This document shows, piece by piece, positions 1 through 10,839 of a stretch of 64,000 nt of DNA. The DNA lies in assembly GCF_037975245.1 (NCBI RefSeq), contig NC_092577.1, positions 24,239,398 to 24,303,397 on the forward strand, in the 5' to 3' direction. Each line of letters opens with the position of its first letter. The first letter of the stretch is position 1. The position numbers were made by a program, and so were the translations under genes. A model generated the notes under the pieces. The model had not been told where the DNA came from. It did not search any database and saw nothing but the letters and a program-made list of their open reading frames with translations. The stretch is from Apostichopus japonicus (Eukaryota > Echinodermata > Holothuroidea > Aspidochirotida > Stichopodidae).

Positions 1-226
1 CCATGATACCGAAGGTGGCTGGGCCACAGAGGAGTAACAAAACAAACTAAAGATAGGTTGGATAAAATACAATATACGATGACTATATACGATAACGATA
101 TACGATATACGAACTGGCGCACACCCGCCTGGCGGGAAGTATAGCACAGTACAGTGAAAAAACAGTTATCAGATGTAGAGCGAGAGCGAAAAAACACGTC
201 TGCACTCCACGAAAGCCAACTGTCAA
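1..226 (-). mobile_element. Tx1-like LINE, 5' UTR (copy D)
   Basis: The stretch matches, with a few differences, the 5' UTR of the LINE copy at 26,327-26,555 on the same strand. The shared landmarks are the ATG context, the ATACGAT repeats, CACCCGCCTGGCGGGAAG, and the terminal CTCCACGAAAGCCAAC. The ORF1 start codon would lie at bases 4-2, so the coding part is off the left edge of the window. The homology stops near 226, which I take as the 5' end of the element. Adjacent sequence is an LTR remnant. Confidence 0.75.
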
Positions 227-677
227 CTGCCAGCGCACTTATTTTTATATCATTAAGTTAATACAGGATGGTCAGGTTATTGGCTGCCTACTAATTGTGC
301 GCAGAGGGATTTTATAGAAGTAAGGTATAAAAGGCGGCATGGGGGGCCGAAAGTTCACCACTCCGTCAGCAGTTCGTCGCTTCGTCATTACTTCGTTACG
401 ATTTCATCACTCCTTCTAATTGCTTATTTGACGGAGTCAAGTCAAATCATTGTCATTTTGTTTTATTTGTAAGAGAATCGACAGAGAAGAAATTATACCG
501 AATCACTTATCAAATCCTATCTCGTCAAATTGTTTTTCTGTGAACTAATTGTTTTTTCCGTTCGAGACATCTCCTGAAGAAGCATAAATACGGCATGAAG
601 ATAACCCCAGTACCTTTCTATCGCGAGTCCCGATATAGTATTACTATCGGAGGAGCCGGGCTCGTCACAATATTACA
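227..677 (+). mobile_element. gypsy LTR remnant with promoter
   Basis: The region sits between the end of a LINE and gypsy pol coding sequence in the same orientation. It contains a TATA box, and its right end, TATTACA, has the CA expected of an LTR terminus. Pol coding sequence follows almost at once with no primer binding site, gag or protease, so an internal deletion has joined the LTR to the RT/RNase H part. The left boundary is set only by where the LINE homology stops and may be a truncation. No matching downstream copy of this sequence was found, so the LTR call is by position and promoter content. Confidence 0.5.
326..334 (+). promoter_or_regulatory. TATA box of the LTR remnant
   Basis: TATAAAAGG is a strong match to a metazoan TATA box, followed about 25-30 bases later by the pyrimidine-flanked AGTTCACC, a plausible start of transcription. 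It lies in the putative LTR upstream of gypsy pol. Function is inferred from motif and position only. Confidence 0.5.
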
Positions 678-2581
678 CTAGTGTCCCTAAGGATGAAAAA
701 GCACTACGGTCATTTTTGGGTTTGGCCGTATACTTTTCTAAATACATACCTAATTTTGTGGAAAAGGTACAAGCACTTAGGAAAATTTTGCGCAAAGGGA
801 ATACATTCATATGGTCAAAAGAATGTCACGAAACTTTTGATGATGTGAAATTTCATATTGGTAAAGATCCAGTACTTGCTATGTATGATCCTGGACTGGA
901 TTGTATAGTCAGGACAGATGCGTCACAAGACGGGTTAGGTGCCTGTCTTTAACCAAGTCAAAAGTGGGTTAGAAGTGACCGTTTTTTGTGCGTCCCGCAC
1001 TTTATCTCATGCAGAAAAAAATATTCTGTAGGGGAAAAAGAGGCCCGTGCTTGCGTGTGGGCCTGTGAAAAATGGCATGTTTTTCTGTGGGGCAGGAAAT
1101 TCAAATTGTGTACTGATCACCAAGCATTGATTACATTACTTACCAAGGGTACAGATCGTCAATCAATGAGGATTGCTAGGTGGGCTTGTAGATTGATGAA
1201 ATATGATTATGAAATGATGTTTACAAAAGGTTGTGACAATATTGTAGCTGATTCATTATCGAGATTACCACTGGTTTCATCAGATTTAATTTTAAGGATG
1301 ATGTTCAGGAGGTAATTTGCCAGGTTTTGTGGGAACCTATGTACAAATTAATTTCTTTAGACGAGTTTAAAGAATTTTGCAGAAATGACGATCGTTTTCG
1401 TATTTTGAAGAGTTACATTTGCAATGGTTGGCCCAAATTTCAAGATGTTAAAGATTGGGCTAAGCTATTTTATTTTGCTAAAGATGAATATTGCATAGTT
1501 GGTGATATTGTTACGAGGGGTGATAGGATTTTAGTACCTCATGTGCTTACTTCAAGGGTGTTGTCAGACGCTCATGAAGCACATCAGGGGATGACCCGAA
1601 CAAAACAAAGGTTAAGGGAACTCTACTGGTGGCCCATGATGGATGTTCAAGTGGAAGATATGATTAAGGATTGTTTTGTTTGTCAACAATGACAAAACTC
1701 TAAAAACTGCTTATGCTCCTTTACAACCAGTGTTGTATCCAGAAAATCACTGGGACAAAATTGCGATGGCCTGAAGTTTGTTTTACGTCCACAGTAACAA
1801 CAACCAAAATTACGTGGTTTTTGAAGCAAATTTTCAGTCGAGAGGGTTTTCCGAAAGAAGTCATTACAGACAATGGTCCTCAATTCAAGTCAAAAGAATT
1901 TGATGATTTTTGGCGTGAAAGGGGAATAGTGCACCGCTGTTCATCTTTGTATTATCCACAGGCAAATGGTGCAGTGGAAAGGTTCAATTCAGCTTTGAAA
2001 AGTATAGTTCAAAATACAATCAATTTGGGTAGACCATGGAAAGAAACAGTGTTACAATATCTTGGTGTATATAGGGCTACCGCACATGCAACTACTGGGG
2101 TGTCGCCATCTGTATTGGCACATGGTAGACATATTAGAACAAAACTGAATATTGTAGGATATGGGTTGCCTAAGGTCAATGTTGGTAAAGTTAGGCATAG
2201 AGTAAAACGCCAACAACAAAGGTACGAGAAGTATGCTGATCGGAAAAGGAATGTTAAATTTAGTGGTCTTCATGGAGGAGACTGGGTTCGGATACAAAAA
2301 AGTTGGTGGGTCCAAAAAGGGTCAGGCATTATAGTGATCCTATCAGAATTGTAAAGAAAATCAGTGATCATACTTTTCAAATGTCTGATGGAAGGAAATG
2401 GAATGTGAGTAAATTAGTTAAGTGTAATCCACCGGAAACTGGTACTAAATTTTGTTTTCATAATACCGTGCCTGAAAGAACAGATTATAAAACTCCTAAT
2501 TTGGAATTAAGTCAAGAGTTAGGTCGAGCGAGAAGACAAAAGAAACGTCCTCAATGGCACAAGGATTACGTAATGTATTGA
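678..2581 (+). pseudogene. Ty3/gypsy pol fragment (RT end, RNase H, integrase)
   Basis: Consecutive reading frames encode the end of reverse transcriptase (FSKYIPNFVEKV), RNase H (RTDASQDGLGACL, then SVGEKEARACVWACEKWH and CTDHQALITLL) and integrase. Integrase shows the zinc-binding HEAHQGMTRTKQR to CFVCQQ block, the second catalytic Asp in ITDNGPQFKS, and the Glu in ANGAVERFN. A C-terminal tail continues to 2581. The frame changes near 950-985, 1315, 1690 and 2310. The integrase stretch that should hold the first catalytic Asp is deleted near 1700-1780. Gag, protease and most of RT are absent. It is a dead fragment; its family differs from the complete gypsy element at 34-54 kb. Confidence 0.9.
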
Positions 2582-2592
2582 TTTTATTTTAA

Positions 2593-2820
2593 GCCAGAGG
2601 AAAATGTGACATCTAATTATTATTGGCTTAACTTTACTTTCTACTCCCTACACCTGTTTCCGTTGGCATTTATGCAAATGTGCTTTACTTCAGTTTTATT
2701 GTTTAATTTATTACGTAACTGTTTGGTGTTTAACACGTATATAAAGTTTGCACGTGGAAATATACAAGGAGTTGGATTTACGTTACTGCTGTGTTCGGTA
2801 TACTTATTTATACCCCCCTG
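2593..2820 (+). mobile_element. polypurine tract and partial 3' LTR
   Basis: The purine-rich GCCAGAGGAAAA at 2593-2604 lies just after the end of pol and is followed by TGTGACATC at 2605, the expected layout of a polypurine tract and an LTR beginning with TG. The putative LTR runs to about 2820, where another repeat begins. It does not overlap the LTR remnant at 227-677 in sequence, so the two may represent different ends of a longer LTR. Confidence 0.4.
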
Positions 2821-2869
2821 ACTACACGACACAGTCTGTTTAACAACCACCAAAAACCTAACTGAAAAC

Positions 2870-3140
2870 CCACAAACAGAAATCTCTTACTAACCCACAA
2901 ATGTATACAATGTAGCGTTCAACGTGACGTGAAAAGGACACGGACCCAAAGGCCAACAGAACCAAAACAATAAAGCTCTACAAAGCAGCCCCAAAATGCC
3001 AACTCCAAACCACAAACAGAACCCCCAACCCATATTTTGTAACGACCCCCCCCCCACACCTGACCACTAACCCACTTCAAAACTTCATCCGGGGTACGCT
3101 GTCCCGATAGTAGACAACAGGCCTGCGCAATACCCTCATT
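2870..3140 (-). mobile_element. short retroposon, copy 2 (same family as 24,982-25,330)
   Basis: Read on the minus strand, the stretch aligns with the 349-bp insertion at 24,982-25,330. Both contain CTACTATCGGGAC, CCCCGGATGAA, a GTCGTTACA block and GGCCTTTGGGTCCGTG. This copy lacks the 3' tail CACGTAAAAAGCA and carries a poly-C tract. It is a decayed, truncated copy. No pol III boxes or coding potential are evident. Confidence 0.65.
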
Positions 3141-3391
3141 GAAGGAATACACTGTGGGTATGGATGCATTGCATTGTTTTCCTATTGTTTACTGGAACAG
3201 AAAGCATACATTGTAATATGAAAATTTAGATTTGTGACAGGTCCCACCTATGCAGCCTTCAGGGGTTTTTCTTCTTTTATCTGATGTGGTAACCACTTGT
3301 GCGAAAAACCCAAAATCATTTTATTTCCATGATTCTAATTAAGTGACAGTGCAAAGTCTGTCATGTTTTTAAATTATACACACCTTAAGCC
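3141..3391. other. unassigned spacer
   Basis: AT-rich sequence between a retroposon copy and a PIF/Harbinger exon. I see no coding region or clear repeat. Confidence 0.4.
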
Positions 3392-3577
3392 ATGGAAAAA
3401 AGGGTTAATATTGATAAACTGTATTCATGTTCGGTTTTTAGGTTCAAGAAAGATGATCTCTATAGATTGAAAGATGCACTTCAAATCCCGGAGAGAATCA
3501 AATGTACGAATGGATACAGTGTCCAAGGATTGGAGGCCATATGCATTTTGCTATCACGATTGGCATATCCATGTAGG
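3392..3577 (+). pseudogene. PIF/Harbinger transposase-like exon
   Basis: The 62-residue reading frame contains FRFKKDDLYRLKDALQIP and GLEAICILLSRLAYPCR. This is the N-terminal signature of animal PIF/Harbinger nucleases, which usually begin with a phrase of the type FRF-x-K-x-DL-x-RL followed by GLEALC-x-LL-x-RLAYPCR. A splice donor-like GTAAAT follows the last codons, suggesting an exon. The rest of the nuclease with its DDE residues is not found downstream, so this is a fragment. Confidence 0.7.
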
Positions 3578-3880
3578 TAAATATTTTCAACTTATGTCAT
3601 ACCAAAGAATTTAAAATGGAACTTGCTGCCATCTCGTTATTTGCCAAGCATATGAGACAGGAATAGGATGTCATGGGACGGCGTCTTTAACCGTCAACAC
3701 TATAAAAAAAAATTTAACTTATGTGTAGGCCTATGCTGAAGTTTCGTCAGCACTGTTGAACATTACCCATGGTTTTCCTTTAATATATAAATTTCAATGT
3801 AGGACCACCATGAGGCATTAACAAGCTAGATCACTAATGGTGCAGTAGCTCATACCTTTTAGGGCACCTCCAAAAGTTTA
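3578..3880. other. unassigned spacer
   Basis: AT-rich sequence between the Harbinger exon and the Helitron relic. Nothing recognisable is seen. Confidence 0.4.
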
Positions 3881-3979
3881 GGACAAAAATATTTGACGAC
3901 CAAAACATTTTTAGGGCACCAATTTTTTTTACGGGCCACAGAAAAATGTTCAGGACCCACAATTTTTTTTAGCCCACGT

Positions 3980-5460
3980 GATCTTTTTAATCTTCAGCAC
4001 CGATTTCAACATAGTTCAAAAACTTTTTACCTTTGTCAAGGTTACCCTCTCTGGCTTCTTTTGTTGCCCGTTGCATTAAATTGCTCATACCTCTTTGGCC
4101 CTTACTGATGTAAGAGACAATGTACATAGCACACGCATATGGATCTACAACATATTGAATGTCCATGTTGGCTTTCAAAATTTCTAGCAGATCCTTCTTG
4201 AAGGCATTAACGCGTATTTCACTTGGAGACCTTTGTAGGAACAGCTTTTAGACTGAACCTGATGGCACGGATGTACTGTTCCATGCTATCATGTCAATAT
4301 GAGGAGAACCTCTTTGCTGAAATTCAACTCGGTAGAAATGATCAATTATTTCACCAATGGGATCATATGAGCTTTGCAACACATCAGTGAGAAATCTACG
4401 TACCATGTAATCAAAGTGTCTTGCACAGGGGTCACTCTGAATTAGATCTGACTTTTCTTGCTATGTCATAGTTAAAGTCCTGTGCAGTTAGCTTTTTACC
4501 TTTCATTTTTTTCTTCCTTAGGCTAAGAGTCTTTCTGATGGATTTGGTTAATGTGCAATTTTTTGGCTTTGTAGAATATATTTCGAACTGACTTGGCAAA
4601 TCATCTGTCTGTGTGTCGCAATAACCACTTACAGATGTTGCTGTAATGAACCCTTTGGTTAGTTTTGTTTCTAATTTGCCCACAAAACAGGGTTGGAAAG
4701 GCTAATTCTTCTGGGTACTTGTCTTGAAATAAACCTGCCTTCACTCAGGGCAAAGCAATATGCATGGTTATCTGCAAAGTTTGGAGTGAGCATGGTATCT
4801 AATGTGCCAGCTGCTTGAACTTCTTCACTTGGCACTTCTGTCCACTCATCATCAGAATCAGGTTAGATTTGCAGATTTATTTGTTCTGCTGTGCTTTCTA
4901 GAGGCTGTATTGTACTTTGAGTGTATATCTGTTTGTTGGCTTTCTATAAATTCTTCCCAATCATGGTTCATTCCTTTGAGTGAGTCTGTCCAGGTTTCTT
5001 GAACTGTTACACCTTCATCTCTGTATAGCTGACTATTTGTTACAAGCCACTTGGCAGCATCAACCACTGTATTTGGTCTTACATTTTGGGAATCTAAGAG
5101 AAAGCTTTCTTACAAACACTCAGTAAAATTGCACATTAACCAAATCCATCAGAAAGCTTTCTCTTAAACTTGTCCAGGCAGTGTTCTAACAGTGGTTGAG
5201 ACATCAGCTGGAACATTGACTGCATTTCCTTTGATGCTCATTTCACGACCTCTGGGCAATTCTCTCATTTGCATGAATGGAGTACGAAGCGCGACCAGCC
5301 TTTCTTCCAAAGAATGTAATTTTAGTTCAACTGGCACTTCGGGCAAAGACATGTTATTGTCTAATCCTAGGGGTGAAGTTTTTCCTTTTGTGACATAAAG
5401 GTTACACGTTCTACATATGTATTCCTTTCCATCACCTGAAACTGAAAGCCCCAATTTCAT
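3980..5460 (-). pseudogene. Helitron Rep/helicase protein, N-terminal part, decayed
   Basis: The minus strand carries pieces of the large Helitron protein in the correct order. The block near 5460-5170 (CRTCNLYVTKGKTSP, LEERLVALRTPFMQMRELPRG, VNVPADVSTTVRTLP) matches the conserved region upstream of Rep in Helitron proteins. It is followed at 5067-4858 by AAKWLVTNSQLYRDEGV. At 4178-3987 comes the phrase VVDPYACAMYIVSYISKGQR, typical of animal Helitrons. Frames shift and stop repeatedly. The HUH nuclease motif and the helicase were not found, so the element is truncated toward 3.9 kb. Confidence 0.85.
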
Positions 5461-5499
5461 TTCTTTGCAAGTTGATGTGAGATGTTCAGTGGAGAGGAC

Positions 5500-6370
5500 A
5501 CTTTCTTTCTACCATAATTGTTGACAACAGCAGCAGATAAATTGAGGTCCAACTGAAATGGATTGCCAAAATCTGATCTGTAGAGCTTGAAATGACTTTG
5601 TACTACGAGTTGGTCTAGATGCACATTTTTCAGGCAACTCTTTCTCAATATACTGTTTATCTGTACTGAGTTGTTGCAATCTTTTAATGTTTGCTAATCT
5701 TTCATGCTCCTTGTATATATTTCTTGTCTGGATTGACTGCATCCTTGCTTTGTTCTTATGCCTTTCATTGGCTAAAAGTTAGCTAATTGCTCTAGCCTGT
5801 CTCATGTGCTTCAGATTCTTTGCTCTTTCCTGTAATACAAAATGTTTTCTCTGGTTCTTAATGCGTATCCAGTTATTTTGTGCTTCTTCTGCAAAGTAGG
5901 ATGCAGATTTTCTCAAAGTTTGCATACGTTTCTGGTTACCCACTTGCTCAGACTCCACATAGGAATCATCTTTTCTAAGAGTATGCATTCTAATGGTATT
6001 ATGCCTCCTTTTTTCAATTTGAATGGCATGGTCTGTCTGGTTGTTGTTATTCTATGGAGATTCTATTCTGTTGCTGCTTTTTTTTTGGAAGTCTCATTTT
6101 CTCTTGTTTTGATAACATTGCTCGGCTGTTCTTTCTGTTTGTTAGTCTCATTCGCTCTCGTTGTTTTCATACCATACAGATTGTTCTGCTGTTCTCTAAT
6201 TTTTTTCATTCGAGTAACATTTTCCTTCTGTTCTTTCTTTGTGTATCCTGTGTTAGACCTCATTATTTTCATGCGCTTTGCGTTTAACTCAGTTTGTAGT
6301 TCCCTGAATGCTTCGTTCTTACGGTTCTTTCTTTGTTTCTTTGATTTTACTCTGTCTCTCTATTTGTAGT
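5500..6370 (-). pseudogene. Helitron-associated coiled-coil repeat region
   Basis: The minus strand encodes a degenerate repeat of roughly 20 residues of the type N-x-x-RM-x-x-(L/I)R-x(7)-Y-x-x-E-x-E-Q. Examples are the phrases NQKRMQTLRKSASY and NVTRMKKIREQQNN. The composition is Lys/Arg/Glu/Gln-rich and predicts a coiled coil. It lies directly upstream of the Helitron N-terminal block and downstream of an OTU-like domain, an order compatible with animal Helitrons. Several frames are involved, so the coding region is broken. Confidence 0.65.
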
Positions 6371-6559
6371 TATTATTACATGCTGTAAGCTTTCTCTCGC
6401 ATGGTGCTAGATGAAGCAGATGGCAAACCCATGTTACCTTGTTAAAGGTGTGCAAATTTCAAATCCTGCCAAAGATTCTGTCTATTTCAGCTCTAACAAG
6501 TTCTTCACTTATTTATGGCACACGTAATGGGTCCCCACAGCTGACATCAACAACAACAT

Positions 6560-6970
6560 CATAGTGGTGACTGTTTGTGTTTCTCAGATATATTGCGCTT
6601 TTTGCGCTGTCAGTTGCTGCACTAAGATTGCTACATGAAGGGTATCGAAGAAACTGACAGTTATAATGATGCAATGCATATGTTTAAATGTCCGTTTGCA
6701 AAAGATGAGCAGCAGCCAATAGTTCAACCTCTGTTGGCCAAACATTAGCATTGTCCATGCCAGATACATTTATGTACTCTTGAACTGTTTTTGATGTATC
6801 ATTCAGGTGGCTTTGTTGGATAGATAGAACCACTACTGTCGCATTACCTCATGATGTTCTTCTGTTCATGTTACCAAATGAGATAAACATCTGAAAAAGC
6901 AGTTGTCATTACCTTTCATTTTCTTAACAATGAATGCTTTGGCATCAATGTTACAAATTCGTGCACAATT
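6560..6970 (-). pseudogene. OTU-like cysteine protease domain of a Helitron
   Basis: On the minus strand KKMKGNDNCFFRCLSHLV resembles the OTU active-site loop (normally DGNCFFRALS), with the catalytic Cys present but the Asp position altered to NDNC. About 70 codons later comes NANVWPTEVELLAAAHLL, then NSHHYDVVVD near 6565, matching the rest of the OTU fold including the catalytic His before an aliphatic pair. The reading frame changes between these blocks. OTU domains are known from some animal Helitrons and Helentrons; its place upstream of the Helitron block here fits. Confidence 0.65.
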
Positions 6971-7430
6971 GAACTCAGTTCGACCAATATAATATCGACT
7001 TGGTGAAAGTTGGACCCAACAATAGCTGAGGTTCCCCAATCACCATCTACTGGGAAGAAATGAAAGGTAATACTATTCTTGGTGGCAATTAGTTCAATTT
7101 CAAGTTGTTGACATAGTTCACCATTTGAATTTTGTTTGATCTGTTTCAGGATTTGCCGATTCGGTTCTTATCTTTTGAACAGTTCTCCTGATGGTTGCTT
7201 TCCTTTTATTGTTGCTGGCTTTTCTTGTTTTGGGCATATTGACATATGCTTCGTTGGTAAATTGGTAAATTTGTTGTGTTGCTGACTGATGGACCAATGT
7301 GGAATAAATAATAGACTGATTGCAAGGTTGATTGCTCAATGCTTGACATCTACTTTTTTCTCTTTGTTGGTGATACTGATAGCAGTTCTGTCGGTGATTG
7401 ATGTTCGTTGCTCTGATTGACAGCAACCTT
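6971..7430. other. unassigned, upstream of Helitron relic
   Basis: No recognisable coding sequence. It may include the 5' flank of the Helitron. A degenerate GATTGAT-rich tract begins at the right end. Confidence 0.3.
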
Positions 7431-8160
7431 CATTGATGTAGAAAGATAGGCAGAGTGAGGCCAATTTATCAATGCTGATAATAGGCTAATTGATTGCGAC
7501 TTTTAGGCTCATCGATTGTGGCTGAAATGATGAAAAATTGTGGTTGGTGGATGATAGGCTGATTGATACTTTTTAAGAAAAAGTCACCCAGGAAAGAACC
7601 TGGGCACGAAAACCAAACTACCAAACGACTGATCCGCTCTCAGCCCCAGTCCCCTTGCATCGGGACTGTGATAGGCTGATTGATTGTGGCTAATATATGT
7701 AGGCTGATTATGGCTGAATGCTGAATAAAATTGTTGCTGATAGACAGATTGATTATAGCTGATAGACGGATAACGGCTTCTATGCTGACTATGCCCAGGT
7801 TCATGAATGATTGAATGAATGATTGTGGCTGTTTAAATTGGCGGATATGCTGGTTAAGTTGAATTTGGCTAATATGCTGTTTCATTGTGAAATAAGTTAC
7901 TTTGGCTGATATGCTCATTGACTGTCGCTCATATGTTGATTGATTGTAGCTGATAGGATGATTGATTGTGAAATATGTTTATATGGCTGATATGCTGATT
8001 GACTGTGACTGATAGATTTAGACTGATTGAGAGGCTAATTGACAGACTGACACACAAAATGACAAATATGTTCACTGCAATTGTGACTGACTAACTGATG
8101 AGGATTGACAATCTGATTGACAAAGAGTAACAAGTGATTGATACACACGGACTAACACTG
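7430..8160. repeat. degenerate GGCTGATTGATTG tandem tract
   Basis: Dozens of diverged copies of short units such as GGCTGATTGATTGTGGC and GATATGCTGATTGACTG follow each other for about 700 bases. It looks like an old microsatellite or minisatellite that has drifted. A retroposon (7568-7668) has landed in it. Confidence 0.7.
7568..7668 (-). mobile_element. U2-headed retroposon, 5'-truncated copy
   Basis: This 101-bp piece matches the 3' half of the full copy at 19,761-19,948. It starts in the hairpin GTCCCGATGCAAGGGGAC and keeps the hairpin CCCAGG-TTCTTT-CCTGGG and the end CTTAAAAAGT. It lacks the U2-like head, as expected for 5' truncation in target-primed reverse transcription. It is flanked by the 16-bp direct repeat TGATAGGCTGATTGAT (7552-7567 and 7669-7684). 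The surrounding tract is itself repetitive, so the duplication alone is weak evidence; together with the second copy it is convincing. Confidence 0.8.
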
Positions 8161-8680
8161 GTTGTGAAACTAATTGATCTTTGATGATGAGCACTTTAAT
8201 TGATGCTGCTTGACAAACTACAGTCCTGATTAATATGCAAAGCTCCATCTTACTGAAATGAATTCTCTCTGTTCAAACTTCAATCACCAAGTTCAATTTG
8301 TAAGATCAGTTTCCTAGTTGAATTAATTACTAAGGGAATTCCACAAGCATATACCAAGAGCATAAACCAAGAGCAAATTCAATTGCTGAGTTCAATGTTC
8401 AATCGGCACATTGAAATCTTTTATTTCAATCTCTGCTTGATAACAGACTCATTGAATTGAATTAACTATAAAGTTTAAGCCCTTTGACAGAGTGATTGAG
8501 ACACATCGAAATAATGACTGATTGATTCTGAGTAAGAGTTACAGTGATTAATACTGACCAATTCCCAAAATTATCCTTTCCCTTATTCCTGAGATGCAAA
8601 TAATATCGTGCCTGTTTTTGAAAGAATTTTCCCACAAAAGACTTTAACTTTAAAATGATCGAGAATTTGTACATTTTCTT
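8161..8680. other. unassigned
   Basis: AT-rich sequence with scattered CAATTGAATT-like words. No coding region is seen; it may be the flank of the EnSpm element. Confidence 0.3.
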
Positions 8681-9880
8681 TTACGATCTCATATGCAATA
8701 CTTGCGCTTTTATTGTTTGTGGCAAAAGCCGAACAGGGTACAGATCACCCTTGGAGTGAGTTACAGCATCTTCTGTGAGGAAGTTTTGGGATCCATGGTA
8801 GGTTGCTTGCATATACTCATGACGGGTAGCAAGAGTTTTGCACAAATTTGTTACATTCTTTGAAGTTTTAGCTATTTCTTTAAAGTAATTGTGCTTCCCT
8901 TCCACCCTCAATGTGTTGATGAGTGGGCCATATTTCAACAGCATCTCAGGGTAATGAACCAAGTAGTTTGCTTTGGGTTTCATTGATACATGTGGAAACG
9001 CTTCAAAATACATTGTCCAAAATTCATCAATTAGATCAGCTAAAATATTGTCAATGCCCTAGGTACTTTCTTTGACATGCAATACTGTACGACATTCAAT
9101 TCAATAATACTTCCCATTCCTTACTATCTTGGGGAATGAAAGAACCGACCATTAAAGGTAACAAACGACAGAGACACAGCTTGACAAGCAGTTTGCTTAA
9201 CTTTAAAAGTCTGAATCTTGTCAGATATCCAAAAAAAGGTTATTGGTGCGATCAGAACTTCATAGGGAATTTTTTCTATCTGTTCATTAACATGGCTTTA
9301 ACGTGAAAAAATGTTTCAGTATCACAATACTTGACAACCTCTGCAATGACTTCAGGGACTACCCCTTCAAATAGATCATGGGCAATGTCTGGTGGACTGC
9401 CTTCCACAACATGACAAAAACTGTAATTCATTGAGGCAAGAAGACTGCTTGATTCCATATAGTGTAAAGAGGGCAGGGTTGGTCTGTACTGCAACTGCTT
9501 GCAGTTCATATGCTTGTTTGGTTCTCATTCGCAAATTATCAAATCGAAATTGATTCTTGTGATCACCTTTCATTACATTACATAATCTACATAACCTCCC
9601 ATGATTGAAATGTGTTTGAAATGCACCTAAATCATGAGCGGCCAAGTTATCTGCCACTAAGAAAGAAACAGTTCCACGAAAAGTATATTGAAGTTCATCT
9701 TTGAAAATTTCAATACCATTTTGGTCAACAATCTTTTGATCTGAAATAAGTGGCTGGATTATACTTTCATAACCATATTTTTGGACATAAGACCTATTCA
9801 GTGAGTGATTGTGTGCCCTACCATCCCGGAAAGGCCCCCAAATAATATCTGTTACGAAGTCCAGATATGATGGTTTGGGA
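8681..9880 (-). pseudogene. EnSpm/CACTA-type transposase relic
   Basis: Minus-strand frames carry, in order, DIIWGPFRDGRAHNHSLN and FLVADNLAAHDLGAFQ near 9860-9630, then LCRLCNVMKG with paired cysteines. These are followed by YGIKQSSCLNEL, then GSPPDIAHDLFEGVVPEV near 9400. Near 9010-8700 come the phrases KPKANYLVHYPEMLLKYGPL and RVEGKHNYFKEIAKTS. This order and these phrases are characteristic of animal EnSpm-like transposases. The frame changes near 9400-9500 and about 260 bases between 9276 and 9013 are unreadable, so it is dead. Confidence 0.75.
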
Positions 9881-10561
9881 AACGAACATAATAAAGTAGG
9901 TTAGAAAGGTTTTGTTTTGAAAATGAATCGAATACGTGTCTCTTGGTAACAAAAATATATAACAGCATAAATACATTTCATACCTTAATACTTCAAGTTA
10001 ACTTAGCGCGCATGCAAGGTACCTCGGCTACCGCTGGGCTCTCCGTCGAGGTGTCAAATCCCAGGGTAGTCGGTCGGTGTTGATTAAGTAACCCTAGTGC
10101 GGGTGTGTCTGGAAGCTTCCGCAAGGCGCTTTACGTAAATAACAGTTCCGGAAGAGAACAGGACTAGGTAAGGTAAATGATAAGTCCAGAAGAATGGTAT
10201 CCAAAAGAGAGTTAAGAGAAAGTCACACACAGGGTGATTGGCATGGTGAAGATAGGCCGGAACGGAAAAGGTGGGTTTTGTAAGTGCTAGGCAGACGTAG
10301 TTGTTTTACGTGGCGTGACGTACAGGTTGGTGCCACTGGGAGAAGAGACCGAGCCACTCCTTTTACTAATTTATATGACATTCGGCGAGGTTACTCTACC
10401 CTAGCTTAGAACTGCACTGATTGTGCTCTTACGTTTTCAAATGAGCATAATACACATTTAAGCATTACATAACACTTGTGTGGCAAACAAATAAATAAAT
10501 AAATAACAGCAATTAGCGTAATAAAGCTTTAAAGTAACATGCTACATGTAACATGTAACAT
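9881..10561. other. unassigned, possible old SINE
   Basis: Around 10,010-10,110 there is GGTGTCAAATCCC, which loosely resembles a pol III B box, after a GC-rich stretch. The match is too poor to call a SINE. The rest is unremarkable. Confidence 0.25.
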
Positions 10562-10835
10562 GCTCTATCTCTCTATCTATCTATCTATCTATCTCTCTCT
10601 CCACCTCTCTCTATCTCTCTCCACCTCTCTCTATCTCCACCTATCTCTCTCTCCACCTCTCTCTCTATCTCTCTCTCTCTCCACCTATCTCTCTATCTAT
10701 CTCTCTGTCTATCTCTCTGTCTATCTCTCTGTCTGTCTCTCTGTCTATCTCTCTGTCTGTCTCTCTGTCTATCTCTCTGTATCTATATCTGTATCTATAT
10801 CTGTATCTATATCTATATATCTATATCTATAAAGC
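10562..10835. repeat. (CTAT/CTCT/CTGT)n microsatellite
   Basis: A compound pyrimidine-rich tetranucleotide array: CTAT and CTCT units, then CTGTCTAT and CTGTATCTATAT. It directly abuts the point where the LINE ORF2 at 10,840 is cut off. Confidence 0.95.
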
Positions 10836-10839
10836 ATCT

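Noticed and set aside
5842-6369. 175-aa plus-strand frame, Phe/Leu-rich and membrane-like
   Set aside because: It is the antisense of the Lys/Glu-rich Helitron coiled-coil repeat, which makes hydrophobic shadow frames.
7430-8160. A CRISPR-like array
   Set aside because: Units are short, diverged and without uniform spacers, and the DNA is eukaryotic.
10539-10832. Open frame of 97 codons rich in Leu, Ser and Tyr
   Set aside because: It is only the translation of the CTAT/CTCT microsatellite; all frames stay open because the units lack stops.
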